Positions 1-8,695 of a stretch of 64,000 nt of DNA are shown piece by piece. Origin of the DNA: Actinomycetota bacterium (GTDB lineage Bacteria > Actinomycetota > Acidimicrobiia > Acidimicrobiales > Ilumatobacteraceae). Numbering within the stretch: the stretch's first letter is position 1; the number at the start of each line of letters is the position of its first letter. The notes below the pieces were generated by a model that did no database searches, was not told where the DNA came from, and worked only from the letters and a program-made list of their open reading frames with translations. Where the stretch lies: assembly GCA_030645495.1 (NCBI GenBank), contig JAUSLV010000027.1:62001-126000 (forward strand), read 5' to 3'. A program made the translations under genes and the position numbers.

Positions 1-2
1 CC

Positions 3-1109
3 AGCAGCGTCGCGGCGGTGCTCGCGACGACCGATCTCGCGGTGTACCAGATCGGCGACAACTACGAGATGCACGCCGGCGCCGTGGAGTGGATGGCGCG
101 CGAGGCCGGGGTCGTGTGCCTGCACGACTCGTTCTTGGGCAACCTGTTCCTCGGCTGGGCGAGCGAGCGGCCGCGCGACGAGGCCGACCGGGTGCTCGAC
201 TGGTTCTACGGCGCGGCGATGCCATCGACGTACTGGCAGTGGGCAGCACGCGCCGACTTCATCGAGCGCACGTACGAGGTGGCACCGCTCACCGAGTGGA
301 TCAGCGCGCAGGCGTTGGCGGTCGTGAGCCACAGTCGGTGGGTGTTGCCCCGTGTACTCGGAGCATGTGCCGGCCGGGTGGAGGTGGCCGACCTCGCGTG
401 GGAGCCCCGTCGGCATGCACCCGCGCACGAACGTCGACCCGATGCGCCGCTGACGTTGTTGACGGTCGGGCATGTCAACGACAACAAGCGCGTTCGCAGC
501 GTGCTGCGCGCGATCGCCACCAGCGATATCCTCCGCCACCGACTCGCCTACCGCGTCGTCGGCCTGGTGCACCCCGCGACGGCCGACGACCTCCGCGCCC
601 TGGCGCACGATCTGGGTGTCCAGCTGCGGCTGGACGGTGAGGTGAACGAGGCGACCCTCGACCAGGCGATGGCTGACGCCGACATCGTGGCTGCATTGCG
701 GTGGCCGTGTCTCGAGGCAGCGTCGGCCTCGACCATCGAGGCGATGCTCGCCGCCAAGCCCACGATCGTGACGCGCGCCGGGTTCTACGCGGAGTTGCCG
801 CCCGACTGCGTGGCCATGATCGATCCCGACGACGAGATCGCCCAGCTCACCGCGACCCTCGAGCGGATGGTGGCGACGCCGGCCTGGCGGCACGAGTTGG
901 GCAGCAACGCTGCCGCCCACTCCGCACAAACGTTCACCGCCGACCGCTACGCCGAGCAACTCGTGAACGTGTGTGCCGCAGCCCTGCTCGATCGCATCGA
1001 GATCGACGCGATCACTCATGCGGCCCGCACGCTGGCCCGGTGGGGTTTGGCAACTGCCAACCCTGCCGACGAGTTCATCTTTCCCCCGACCCGGATGCCA
1101 CGGTGCTGA
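3..1109 (+). CDS. Glycosyltransferase, GT-B fold (group 1/GT4-like), 5' end outside window
   Basis: Probably transfers a sugar from a nucleotide-sugar donor in cell-envelope or exopolysaccharide synthesis. The frame is open from the first bases; a GTG at 18 is available, but the protein there begins in the middle of the N-terminal GT-B domain ('VYQIGDNYEMH', the usual YxxGN-type loop), so the true start lies upstream. The C-terminal donor-binding half is complete: 'LTVGHVNDNKR' opens the second Rossmann domain, and 'CLEAASASTIEAMLAAKP' is the conserved E-x7-E type helix that contacts the nucleotide sugar. Acceptor and donor are unknown. The stop overlaps the start of the next gene. Confidence 0.8.
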   Translation, partial: SSVAAVLATTDLAVYQIGDNYEMHAGAVEWMAREAGVVCLHDSFLGNLFLGWASERPRDEADRVLDWFYGAAMPSTYWQWAARADFIERTYEVAPLTEWISAQALAVVSHSRWVLPRVLGACAGRVEVADLAWEPRRHAPAHERRPDAPLTLLTVGHVNDNKRVRSVLRAIATSDILRHRLAYRVVGLVHPATADDLRALAHDLGVQLRLDGEVNEATLDQAMADADIVAALRWPCLEAASASTIEAMLAAKPTIVTRAGFYAELPPDCVAMIDPDDEIAQLTATLERMVATPAWRHELGSNAAAHSAQTFTADRYAEQLVNVCAAALLDRIEIDAITHAARTLARWGLATANPADEFIFPPTRMPRC

Positions 1110-1702
1110 CCAGTCTCCGCCGGCCGAGCAGGCGGCGGCGACATCTCGCAGGAATCGCCTGCATCGTCAGCATCCCCGCGGCGTTGCAGCTGGCGGGCGG
1201 CTGGAACGACGCAGGGATCTTGGAGGAGTGGGGGCTGTTCGAGCTGTTCTCCCGTCGAGGTCCGCAGTTCTGGCTGTCCACCAGCTCGGCGATCTCATCT
1301 CAGGCGCTACGACCACTCTCCGCCTTCCCGGCCTGGAGCGGCATCTTCCTCTTCCGCACCACGCAAACCCAGATGGCATCGGCCCTCGTGACGATCGCGG
1401 CGTGGCTGCTGGTGCGTTCCAACGAACGCACGTCGTGGCCCGAAGTGGCGGTGATGGCATGTGCCGGCTGTGCCGCGATGATGGCCTACGAGGCGTACTA
1501 CTCCGTGGTGGTCTTCGTGCCACTCGTACTCGTGCTCTCCGGTCCGATCACCCGCACGCGGTTCGCGCTGCTCAGCGGGTTGTGGTTCATCGGCCCGTTC
1601 CTGAACGGGCTGAGGATGATGAGCCGTCGCTCGCATAGGGACCCGGGAATCCGCCTAGCTTGTCTCGCTCACGTGGTACTGCCCGGAGTGAGCGATGCAT
1701 AG
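1103..1702 (+). CDS. Membrane protein, apparently truncated
   Basis: The GTG start at 1103 overlaps the stop of the upstream glycosyltransferase (1107-1109), so translation is probably coupled. The 199-residue product has an Arg-rich N-terminus and several hydrophobic stretches, roughly residues 15-35, 85-105, 115-140 and 145-165. The hydrophobic pattern ends abruptly after 'GPFLNGLRMM', and the last 30 residues look like random coding. This fits the N-terminal part of a polytopic envelope or glycosyltransferase-type membrane protein that has lost its C-terminal half, followed by hairpin-rich non-coding DNA. It could instead be a genuine short protein. No enzymatic motif is visible. Confidence 0.5.
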   Translation: MLTSLRRPSRRRRHLAGIACIVSIPAALQLAGGWNDAGILEEWGLFELFSRRGPQFWLSTSSAISSQALRPLSAFPAWSGIFLFRTTQTQMASALVTIAAWLLVRSNERTSWPEVAVMACAGCAAMMAYEAYYSVVVFVPLVLVLSGPITRTRFALLSGLWFIGPFLNGLRMMSRRSHRDPGIRLACLAHVVLPGVSDA

Positions 1703-1724
1703 GCACCCTTTCACCCCTCCCCGG

Positions 1725-1782
1725 CCACCCGTGTGAACGCGGGTGGCATCCCCCGGTACCGGGTAGTTCGCCCCTGGCGAAC
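1725..1782. repeat. Three consecutive perfect hairpins
   Basis: Three inverted repeats sit end to end: CCACCCG/CGGGTGG (1725-1731 and 1740-1746, 8-nt loop), the palindrome CCCGGTACCGGG (1752-1763), and GTTCGCC-CCT-GGCGAAC (1766-1782). They lie between the truncated membrane protein and the metalloprotease gene. A looser GTGAAC/GTTCAC pair follows at 1804-1809 and 1828-1833. The block may be a terminator cluster, a structured leader, or scar of a rearrangement. There is no T-run. Confidence 0.6.
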
Positions 1783-1862
1783 GGGCGTCACCAGCCGCAC
1801 AGTGTGAACAGACGGCGGTCACCGTTCGTTCACTTGGCGCGGCCGCGTTCCGGAGGTGCACC

Positions 1863-4490
1863 ATGAGTGACGCAACGGGTTCGCACGAGTCGCGTTGGGC
1901 CCCGCCGGCAGCACAATCCGGCCCGGAGGCCCACCGTGGGAGGCGCTCTCGCCGTGGCCCATGGTTCCTGGTCGCGCTCGCTGTCGCCGTGCCCGTCGTC
2001 GCGGTCACATACGGCGACGACCAGTTGGCCGTCGTGCGCCGGCTGGTGCAACCGAGCACCGCCGACCAGCGCGTCACCATCGACAGCACCCTCGCGGTCG
2101 TGGTGCCCGGCGGACTGCTCGACGAACCGACGACGTTGGCAGCCACTCAGGTGCCATCACTGCCCAACAGGACCATCGGCCCGTTGCAGGCAGCGACCGC
2201 CTACTCGATCGAACTCGGCGACACCAGCTCCTTCGACACCGAACTGACGCTCGAGTTCGTCCTCGATACCGCCGGTGGCACCCCGCAGCCGGGCACGGCG
2301 TTCGTCAGCTACTTCGACGAGACAGCCGGAGAGTGGGTGCCAGTCGAGGCAGAGATCGCCAACGGCGTCGCCACGGTGCAGACCAATCACCTGTCGTTGT
2401 GGGGCGTGTGGCAATTGGCAAAGAGCTACAACGTCCTCGCGATGGAGTCGTTCACCGTGGAACACCCACAGACCGGGGCGACGTCGACCGTGGTGTACGG
2501 CACCACCGATACGGCCCAGGTGGATGGCAGCGCGGCCTCGATCGAAGCACTCGCTCGCCGCGCCGCCCAAGAGGTGGGCATCGCCTACACCAACTACCAC
2601 TCGTCGGGGTTCGAGGTACCTCCGGCATACGTGATCCTCGACCCCTCCACCAAGAAGGACGAGGGTGGCTACGACCCCACCACCGGCGCGATCATCATGC
2701 CGACCACGTACCAGGACGAGGACGAGCTGGCGAGCAGCATCACTCACGAGATGTTCCACGCGTTCCAGGGGGCACAGGTCGGCACATGGCGGATGGACGC
2801 TGCCCGCTGGTTGATGGAGGCAACGGCGGAGTACGCCTCCAAGCGGATCGCCTCGGTGCCGGCGCAGCCCTTCGATGCGAACGCCTACCGCCTCGACCCG
2901 GCCGTCGGCATGCGCATCGTGGACGGCTCACACGAGTACAAGCTGGCCGAGTTCATCGACCACTTCCTCACCGCATCGGGCCTCGGCTTCGGCGAGTTCT
3001 GGACCCAGCTCGCCGACGGCAGCGGCAACCTGGACGAGCGGTTCAACACCATCGTGGAGAGCACCGTCGGGATCGGCGACGACGAGTACTACCGGGTCTT
3101 CCTCCACACGGCGCTCACGACCGACGCGGTCACGCTGTACGAACCGCCGGACGCGGTGGAGTGGACGACGCCCGACGATGCTCCCGACCAGTCGGCGGCC
3201 ACCGGCCGCCTGACGGTGCCCGCCGACAGCGCGATGCACGCCGTCACGATCGCGCCACCACCATCGGCAGCCGATCGCGCTACCCAGGCCACCATCGAGT
3301 TCACGCTCGCCTCACAACCGCGCGGCGCCCGCGTCGCAGTGCTCGCCAGGCAGGCCAGCGGCAGCAGCACAGCCACCGCGACGCCCCTCGTCGACATGGC
3401 AGTCGACGAGGGCACTCCCGTCCACTTCACGATTCCTGCGGGGTCCGGTGTGCTGATCACCCTGTTCGGCGAATCCGCCGGCGTGTCGGGCTCGTTCCGG
3501 GTGGTCACGGTTCCCGACGCAGTGACGCTCGCTGTCAACATCACCCGTGGCGGCCCGGCGCTGGCGCTGCAGACCCATCCAGCGGTCGCTGTGCCGTTCG
3601 TGACCGGCCTCGCCGAGGACAGCAGCTACGAGGTGGTGGCCCGATTCGCCCTTGATGAGGGCATCTACCAGGTGGACTGGGCATGGCCGTGCTACGAGTC
3701 GCCGCCGACCCTCGGCCGGGTGAACACCATCACCGAACCTGATCTGGCCGACCAAGAGCTGACCATGTCGTGCACCATCCGTGGCGAGCCCGGCCTCAAC
3801 CAGATCGGGGTGACGATCACCGACAACCAGGCAGCAAGTTCCGCACCGATGGCCGACGTGCAGATCGGCTTCCACCTCACCGAGTTCACCCCGATCACCT
3901 CGGCGACGGTAGGCACGCCAACCGTGTTCACCGCTCCTGACCATCACGGCAGCTACCTGTATCGCTGGCAGTTCGGCGATGGCGCGACGGCCGACACCGA
4001 CGTACCCACCGCCACCCACACCTACACCACGCCCACCACCGCCGGCCCCGCTGAGGTGACACTAGAACTGCTGCCGACAGCCGGATCCGGCGACCTCGTG
4101 CTCGCGACGTTCACCTCACCCCCGTTCGAAGTCACCGGCAACCTCGACGGCACATGGTCGGGAACGATGACCTTCACTGCCTGCTCGATCCCGCCCGGCA
4201 CGGTGCCCTCGTGCGACTATTACATGAGTGCTGGAGCTCTGGAGTTGCACCTGCGCATCCGCACCTCCCCCGACGGCAGCGGCGAGGTCGACATCTGGTC
4301 GTCCTCCAACGGCCAGAGCGGCCCCGTCACGACCGAGCCGATCACGTGGACGCTCACGTCGGTGAGCTTCAGCCGCGATCTTCACTTCACCGGCACGGTC
4401 GACCTCGCGGCAGGGACCATGACCGGCGCGGCCTGGGCTGCCGAGGGCGGCGAGTCCATCGAGTTGAGCTGGCAGGTGCATCGCGAATAG
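1863..4490 (+). CDS. Membrane-anchored zinc metalloprotease-like protein with PKD domain
   Basis: An 875-residue cell-surface protein. The cytoplasmic N-terminus is short and basic, followed by one hydrophobic segment at about residues 34-50, so the bulk is probably outside the cell. A zinc-protease motif HEMFH lies at residues 295-299, with candidate third-ligand glutamates at about 319 and 323 ('WLMEATAEY'), a gluzincin-like arrangement. A PKD-type Ig fold ('WQFGDGATADT') lies near residue 700. The C-terminal part is beta-rich and lacks an LPxTG-type sorting signal. ATG 1863 is preceded by GGAGGT at good spacing. Substrate is unknown. Protease activity is inferred from the motif alone. Confidence 0.72.
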   Translation: MSDATGSHESRWAPPAAQSGPEAHRGRRSRRGPWFLVALAVAVPVVAVTYGDDQLAVVRRLVQPSTADQRVTIDSTLAVVVPGGLLDEPTTLAATQVPSLPNRTIGPLQAATAYSIELGDTSSFDTELTLEFVLDTAGGTPQPGTAFVSYFDETAGEWVPVEAEIANGVATVQTNHLSLWGVWQLAKSYNVLAMESFTVEHPQTGATSTVVYGTTDTAQVDGSAASIEALARRAAQEVGIAYTNYHSSGFEVPPAYVILDPSTKKDEGGYDPTTGAIIMPTTYQDEDELASSITHEMFHAFQGAQVGTWRMDAARWLMEATAEYASKRIASVPAQPFDANAYRLDPAVGMRIVDGSHEYKLAEFIDHFLTASGLGFGEFWTQLADGSGNLDERFNTIVESTVGIGDDEYYRVFLHTALTTDAVTLYEPPDAVEWTTPDDAPDQSAATGRLTVPADSAMHAVTIAPPPSAADRATQATIEFTLASQPRGARVAVLARQASGSSTATATPLVDMAVDEGTPVHFTIPAGSGVLITLFGESAGVSGSFRVVTVPDAVTLAVNITRGGPALALQTHPAVAVPFVTGLAEDSSYEVVARFALDEGIYQVDWAWPCYESPPTLGRVNTITEPDLADQELTMSCTIRGEPGLNQIGVTITDNQAASSAPMADVQIGFHLTEFTPITSATVGTPTVFTAPDHHGSYLYRWQFGDGATADTDVPTATHTYTTPTTAGPAEVTLELLPTAGSGDLVLATFTSPPFEVTGNLDGTWSGTMTFTACSIPPGTVPSCDYYMSAGALELHLRIRTSPDGSGEVDIWSSSNGQSGPVTTEPITWTLTSVSFSRDLHFTGTVDLAAGTMTGAAWAAEGGESIELSWQVHRE

Positions 4491-4515
4491 CCGGGCGCCC
4501 TGACGGCCTGCGGGA

Positions 4516-5646
4516 TCAGTTCAGCGGGCGGCCGGTCGGCGGCGGCAACGGGGCGCGAGGGCCGAAACCCCCGGGTGACAGCACACCGGGACTCTGGTCG
4601 ACCGGGCCGCGCCCGTTGGGGTCGAGGCCTTCGTAGCGGCGCAGCACGGCGATGCGCTCGGCCAAGGGCGGGTGCGTGTCGAACAGGCGGCCCACACCGC
4701 CCATGAACCCGGAACCCTTCGTGCGCTCCAGCGGCGACTCGATCCAGAGGTGAGCGGTGGTGGTCGACATCGCCTTCACCACGGTGGTGTCGGCCTCCAG
4801 CTTCTCCAGCGCCGAGCGGATGCCTGTCGGGTATCGCGTCAGCTCGACCGCCGTCGCATCGGCCATCACCTCGCGGCGCCTCGACAGCGCGGCCTTCAGC
4901 AGCATCGCCGAAGGCACTGCGATCACGAAGCCGATCATCCCGACGGCCAACATCGCCAGCCCGATCATCGCCGCCGAGTCGCCGCCCTCGCGGTTGCTGC
5001 GCCGGTTGCCACCGCTGAACAGCGTGGCGTAGTACCCGATCCGCACGAGCATCGAGGAGAGCACCATGATCGCCCCGACGGTGAGCACGACGAGGGTCAT
5101 GAACGACGTGTCGCGATTGCGGATGTGGCCAAGCTCGTGGGCCAGCACCCCTTCCAGCTCGCGCCGTGACATTGTCGCCAGCAGGCCCGTGGTGACGGCG
5201 ATCGCCGCCTTCTCGGGCTTCAGCCCGGTGGCAAACGCGTTCGGTGCCGGGTCGTCGACCACGTAGACCGCCGGCACCGGCAACCCCGAGGCGATCGACA
5301 GGCCCTCCACCAGGTTGCGCAACTGTTGGAACTCGGGGCCATCAGCGGGCCGGGCCTTGGTGATCGCCAGCGCCGCCCGCGCCGACGACAGGTAGGCGAC
5401 CCACAGGTACCCGCCCACCGCTGCCGCAGTGACGCCCAGGGCGATCGGGTTCCAGAACCAGTCAGTACCGCACGACGACGCGCTGACCGAGGTGCAGGCC
5501 GCGTCGCGCTGGTAGCCGCCGAAGGCCGCCACGATCAGGTTGGCGAACAGATACAGGATCACGAACGTCGCCGCCATCAGCACCATCGAGCGTCGGTGGT
5601 TCGAGCGGATCTGCTCGAAGAAGTTCGTCGGTTCGAAGGTGTTCAT
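4516..5646 (-). CDS. htpX: HtpX-like M48 membrane metalloprotease
   Basis: A 376-residue membrane zinc protease of the M48B/HtpX family, which degrades misfolded membrane proteins under envelope stress. Two N-terminal membrane segments (about 21-42 and 68-86) precede the family signature 'DDPAPNAFATG'. The active site HELGH is at 170-174 and the third zinc ligand Glu is in 'RREVMADA' near 259. Two more hydrophobic stretches lie between them (about 182-200 and 228-250). The C-terminus 'THPPLAERIAVLR' is typical. I chose the ATG at 5646 because upstream in-frame sequence is low-complexity and not family-like. The gene is divergent from the sortase fusion gene. Confidence 0.9.
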   Translation of the reverse strand: MNTFEPTNFFEQIRSNHRRSMVLMAATFVILYLFANLIVAAFGGYQRDAACTSVSASSCGTDWFWNPIALGVTAAAVGGYLWVAYLSSARAALAITKARPADGPEFQQLRNLVEGLSIASGLPVPAVYVVDDPAPNAFATGLKPEKAAIAVTTGLLATMSRRELEGVLAHELGHIRNRDTSFMTLVVLTVGAIMVLSSMLVRIGYYATLFSGGNRRSNREGGDSAAMIGLAMLAVGMIGFVIAVPSAMLLKAALSRRREVMADATAVELTRYPTGIRSALEKLEADTTVVKAMSTTTAHLWIESPLERTKGSGFMGGVGRLFDTHPPLAERIAVLRRYEGLDPNGRGPVDQSPGVLSPGGFGPRAPLPPPTGRPLN

Positions 5647-5770
5647 GAGCTGCACGCATTGTGCACCACCGACGCACCGTGCGGCCAGCACCAGCCTGCG
5701 GCCCCCGCGCGCGGCAGAACCGGTGTGATTCGCGCCCCGAGCGCCCGCCGCGAGCCCATCTCTGTCCATT

Positions 5771-5781
5771 ACTGTGACAGT
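5771..5781. promoter_or_regulatory. Operator-like palindrome, copy 1
   Basis: ACTGTGACAGT, a perfect dyad around a central base. It recurs exactly at 5945-5955. It lies on the htpX side of the divergent promoter region. Confidence 0.5.
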
Positions 5782-5944
5782 TAGCCTGCGATGTATGAGG
5801 ACAATAACCATCCAAAAGGGCGCGCCAGATCAGGTACACGAACCAATATCGGCAGCATGTTGCCTAATCTTTAGAGGAAAAGATCCCACAGTTGCTCTGG
5901 TGTGATCTATGACCAATGTGTACACTTCGGGACATATGGGGACT

Positions 5945-5955
5945 ACTGTGACAGT
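5945..5955. promoter_or_regulatory. Operator-like palindrome, copy 2
   Basis: Second exact copy of ACTGTGACAGT, 174 bp from the first and 47 bp before the start of the sortase fusion gene. Paired identical palindromes in a divergent promoter suggest a dimeric regulator acting on both genes, possibly by looping. Confidence 0.5.
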
Positions 5956-6001
5956 CGCAGCAGGGACGTAGCCCCACAGATCAGCAGCAGGAGATCATCA
6001 G

Positions 6002-7714
6002 ATGGATGTCACCGGGAACACCACCACCAGCCGTCAGCACCGAATCGGCTTCTGGATGGCGATGGCAGTCGCTCTCGCATTCGCTCCGGCGTACGCCGCC
6101 GCCGCTCCCGCCACCAGCCAGGCCACCGTCAGCGGCGCAACTCGCTTCGTCGCCGTCGCCCCGATGCGACTGGCCGACACCCGCCCCGGTGCCCAGCAGG
6201 TCGACTTCACCCGCATCAGCGCCAACGTCATCCGGATCGGCGTCGCCCAGCGCAGCGGAGTTCCCCAAGGCGCAACGGCCGCGATCCTCACCGTCACGAT
6301 GGTCAACCCCATCGGTGGCGGCTTCGCCTCGGTGTTCCCGGCAGGCTCCGCGGTTCCCACCACCTCCACCGTCAACGCCGTTACGGCCGGCCAGATCGTC
6401 GCCAACCAGGCCCATGTGAAGCTGGGCGAGTCGGGCAGCGTCGACGTGTTCATGAACACCCCGATGGACATCGTGGTCGACCTGTTCGGTGTGTTCGTTC
6501 CCACCTCCGGCCCAGTGACCGCTGGCCGGCTGGTCACCCTCGATTCCCCGAAGCGGGCGCTCGACACTCGCTCGAGCCAGGGTCCGCTACAGCCTCGTGG
6601 CACCACCACGATCGATACCAGCACGGTCGGCGTGCCGCAGGGTGCCTCGGCGGTCGTGGTGAACATCACCGCCGTGCGTGCGGCAGTCGGCTTCTGGACG
6701 GCCTACGCCGCCGGAACCGAGCGGCCGGTCACGAGCAACCTCAACATCGACGAGGTCAACCAGACTCGTGCGGTGATGGCGATCGTCGCACTGGTGGGCG
6801 GCAGCCCGTCGTTCACGGTCTTCTCGCAGTCCGGTGGCGACCTCGTCGTCGACGTGATGGGTTGGTTCACCGGTGAGTCGGCTGATGCCTCCGACGTCGG
6901 GTTGTTCGTGCCGGCAGACCCGCAGCGCCTGCTCGACACCCGTCAGGCTCGTGCACTGGCTCCGTGGGCCGGCAGCACCTACGAAGTCGCCGTCGGCGGA
7001 ACCCCCGGCCAGGTGCAGGCGGTTGCCGCCAACATCACCGCCACCGATCCGTGGGACAGCGGGTTCGTCACCACCTTCGCCGCCGGTACCCAGCTGCCGA
7101 ACACCTCGACGCTGAACCTCGACAAGGCCCCGCAGACCATCGCCAACCAGGCGATCGTACGCATCAGCCCCCGCGGCCTGGCGGTCTACACCAGCACCGG
7201 CACCCACCTCATCGTCGACCTCGCCGGTTGGTACACAGGAGCGCCGACGGCCGCAACGCTGGCCACGCCGGTGAACCCCACCTACGCCCCCAGCACCCCG
7301 CAGCGACTGCAGATCCCGAGGATCGGCCTCGACTCGGCGATCGGCCTGGGTAACAGCCTCACCCCGATCCTCGACACCGGCATCGTGGCGACGTGGAAGG
7401 TCGGCGGCACGCTGGGCCGGCCGTACAACCTCCAGTTGCTCGGCCACCGCAACACCTACGGCGGCGTCTTCTACAACCTCGGTGCGTTGGTGCCGGGCGA
7501 CACGCTGGTCATCGTCGGCAGCGACGGGCACAGCTACCTCTACCGTGTGACCCGCATCGACGTGACCACCCCCGACCTGAGCGCCGTGCAGGACCCCGCG
7601 TTCAACACCGGTCTGGCGACCTTGCACCTGGTCACCTGCTCCAGCAGCAACGGCTCGCCGAATGGCGCGAGTCACCGCCTCGTGGTGAGCGCCCGCCTCG
7701 TCCACATCCGCTGA
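6002..7714 (+). CDS. Exported class E/F-like sortase fused to three 'RLxDTR' repeat domains
   Basis: A 570-residue exported protein. A signal or anchor segment (about 16-38) is followed by three homologous domains at about 47-166, 176-290 and 301-413. Each starts 'P-x-R-x-x-D-T-R' and ends '[IL]VVD-x-x-G-x-F/W-[FY]', a repeat expanded in Acidimicrobiia exported proteins. Residues 432-570 form a sortase: catalytic His482 in 'LLGHRNTYG', Cys546 in 'LVTCSSS' and Arg559 in 'HRLVV'. Sortases cleave a sorting signal and attach proteins to the envelope. Here the repeats may dock the enzyme to surface sugars or proteins (inference). RBS AGGAG is 8 nt before ATG 6002. No substrate with a clear sorting signal is seen nearby. 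Confidence 0.85.
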   Translation: MDVTGNTTTSRQHRIGFWMAMAVALAFAPAYAAAAPATSQATVSGATRFVAVAPMRLADTRPGAQQVDFTRISANVIRIGVAQRSGVPQGATAAILTVTMVNPIGGGFASVFPAGSAVPTTSTVNAVTAGQIVANQAHVKLGESGSVDVFMNTPMDIVVDLFGVFVPTSGPVTAGRLVTLDSPKRALDTRSSQGPLQPRGTTTIDTSTVGVPQGASAVVVNITAVRAAVGFWTAYAAGTERPVTSNLNIDEVNQTRAVMAIVALVGGSPSFTVFSQSGGDLVVDVMGWFTGESADASDVGLFVPADPQRLLDTRQARALAPWAGSTYEVAVGGTPGQVQAVAANITATDPWDSGFVTTFAAGTQLPNTSTLNLDKAPQTIANQAIVRISPRGLAVYTSTGTHLIVDLAGWYTGAPTAATLATPVNPTYAPSTPQRLQIPRIGLDSAIGLGNSLTPILDTGIVATWKVGGTLGRPYNLQLLGHRNTYGGVFYNLGALVPGDTLVIVGSDGHSYLYRVTRIDVTTPDLSAVQDPAFNTGLATLHLVTCSSSNGSPNGASHRLVVSARLVHIR

Positions 7715-7733
7715 CCCCAACCGCCAACGACCC

Positions 7734-7768
7734 GACGGTCGCTTCGTGCACAGCACGCAGCGACCGTC
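7734..7768 (+). terminator. Strong hairpin after the sortase gene
   Basis: GACGGTCGCT (7734-7743) pairs perfectly with AGCGACCGTC (7759-7768), and an inner GTGC/GCAC extends the stem. It starts 20 bp after the stop codon. It has no T-run, as is common for actinobacterial terminators. Confidence 0.65.
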
Positions 7769-7872
7769 GCTCGCGTCGGGGGCTCGCTGATCCCCGCACC
7801 CTGGGCACGAGGCGACGATACTCATGGTCGAGCAACGTCGATTCTGTCTGCGCTGCTTGGGCGGTGGCTCAC

Positions 7873-7888
7873 TTGACAGTAGTGTCAC
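7873..7888. promoter_or_regulatory. TTGAC-N6-GTCA dyad upstream of the enoyl-CoA hydratase gene
   Basis: TTGAC-AGTAGT-GTCAC, centred about 40 bp before ATG 7921. A close relative lies at the same relative place before the CoA-transferase gene (9810-9825). TTGACA may also serve as a -35 box, in which case a bound regulator would block it. Confidence 0.45.
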
Positions 7889-7920
7889 CACGCCAACCGC
7901 TGCAGCACTGGAGACCCGTC

Positions 7921-8691
7921 ATGGCCTACGTTCCCACCCCCGACATCCTCATCGAGCACGACGGCCCGGTGGCCATCATCACGCTCAACCAGCCCGAACA
8001 GCGCAACGCGTTCTCCGACGCGATGCACGACGGCATGCAGGAGATCTGGGCCCACCTCGCGAAGGACCGCTCGGTGAAGGCGATCGTGATCACCGGCGCC
8101 GGCAAGGCGTTCAGCGCCGGCGGCAACATTCCCGGCTTCATCCGCTCGTACGAAGACCCGATCCATCGCGCCGAATCCATGCGTGGCGCCCAGCGCCTGC
8201 TCGACGCGATGCTCGAATGCCCGCTGCCGATGGTGTCGGCCGTCAACGGCCCGGCCGTGGGCCTGGGCTGCAGCGTCGCCACCTCGTGCGACGTGGTGCT
8301 GATCGCCGAGAGCACGTTCATGGCCGACACCCACGTGCCGATCGGCCTGGTGGCCGGCGACGGCGGCGCCGTGCAGTGGCCGGTGCTGATGGGCATGCTG
8401 CAGGCCAAGTACTACCTGCTCACCGGCGACCGCATTCCCGCGGCCAAGTGCGTCGAGTTGGGCCTGGCCACGTTCGCCGTGCCCGACGACCAACTGATGA
8501 CCGAGGCCCTGCGCATCGCCAACCGCCTGGCCGCCCAGCCCACGCAGGCCGTCCAGGAGACCAAGCGCGCCCTCAACCTGCACATCCAGCAGGCCGTGCG
8601 CCTCGTGTCGCCGTTTGCCAACGCCGCCGAAGAGGCCTCGTTCAACACCGACGACATCCGCGCGACCATCGAGGGTTTCAAGAAGGCCTGA
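7921..8691 (+). CDS. Enoyl-CoA hydratase/isomerase family protein
   Basis: A 256-residue crotonase-fold protein, acting on an acyl-CoA in the cytoplasm. The two oxyanion-hole regions are present: 'KAFSAGGNI' near residue 65 and 'NGPAVGLGCSVATSCD' near 110. Where classical hydratases carry the second catalytic Glu ('PExGL'), this protein reads 'HVPIGLVAGDGG', so dehydration activity of the standard type is not certain. It may be an isomerase or a specialised hydratase. The C-terminal 'A-x-Q-E-T-K-R-A' helix is typical. The gene stands alone behind a dyad shared with the CoA-transferase gene downstream, which hints at joint control of a fatty-acid, steroid or aromatic acyl-CoA pathway. Confidence 0.85.
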   Translation: MAYVPTPDILIEHDGPVAIITLNQPEQRNAFSDAMHDGMQEIWAHLAKDRSVKAIVITGAGKAFSAGGNIPGFIRSYEDPIHRAESMRGAQRLLDAMLECPLPMVSAVNGPAVGLGCSVATSCDVVLIAESTFMADTHVPIGLVAGDGGAVQWPVLMGMLQAKYYLLTGDRIPAAKCVELGLATFAVPDDQLMTEALRIANRLAAQPTQAVQETKRALNLHIQQAVRLVSPFANAAEEASFNTDDIRATIEGFKKA

Positions 8692-8695
8692 TGCC

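Larger units (their letters stand above)
5647..6001. promoter_or_regulatory. Divergent promoter region between htpX and the sortase fusion gene
   Basis: This 355-bp gap has no convincing gene and is clearly more AT-rich than its surroundings from about 5770 to 5950. It holds two identical 11-bp palindromes (annotated separately) and a small ATCTTT/AAAGAT inverted repeat at 5867-5872 and 5879-5884. AGGAG at 5989-5993 is the ribosome binding site of the sortase fusion gene, 8 nt before its ATG. It most likely carries the promoters of both divergent genes. I could not fix the -10/-35 boxes with confidence. Confidence 0.65.

Noticed and set aside
1863-4490. The metalloprotease as substrate of the neighbouring sortase
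   Set aside because: The protein ends in an ordinary beta-rich tail with no LPxTG-like motif, hydrophobic helix or basic anchor.
5915-5945. A DosR-type dormancy box before the sortase gene
   Set aside because: One half (TTCGGGAC) matches, but the second half and spacing do not form the 20-bp palindrome.
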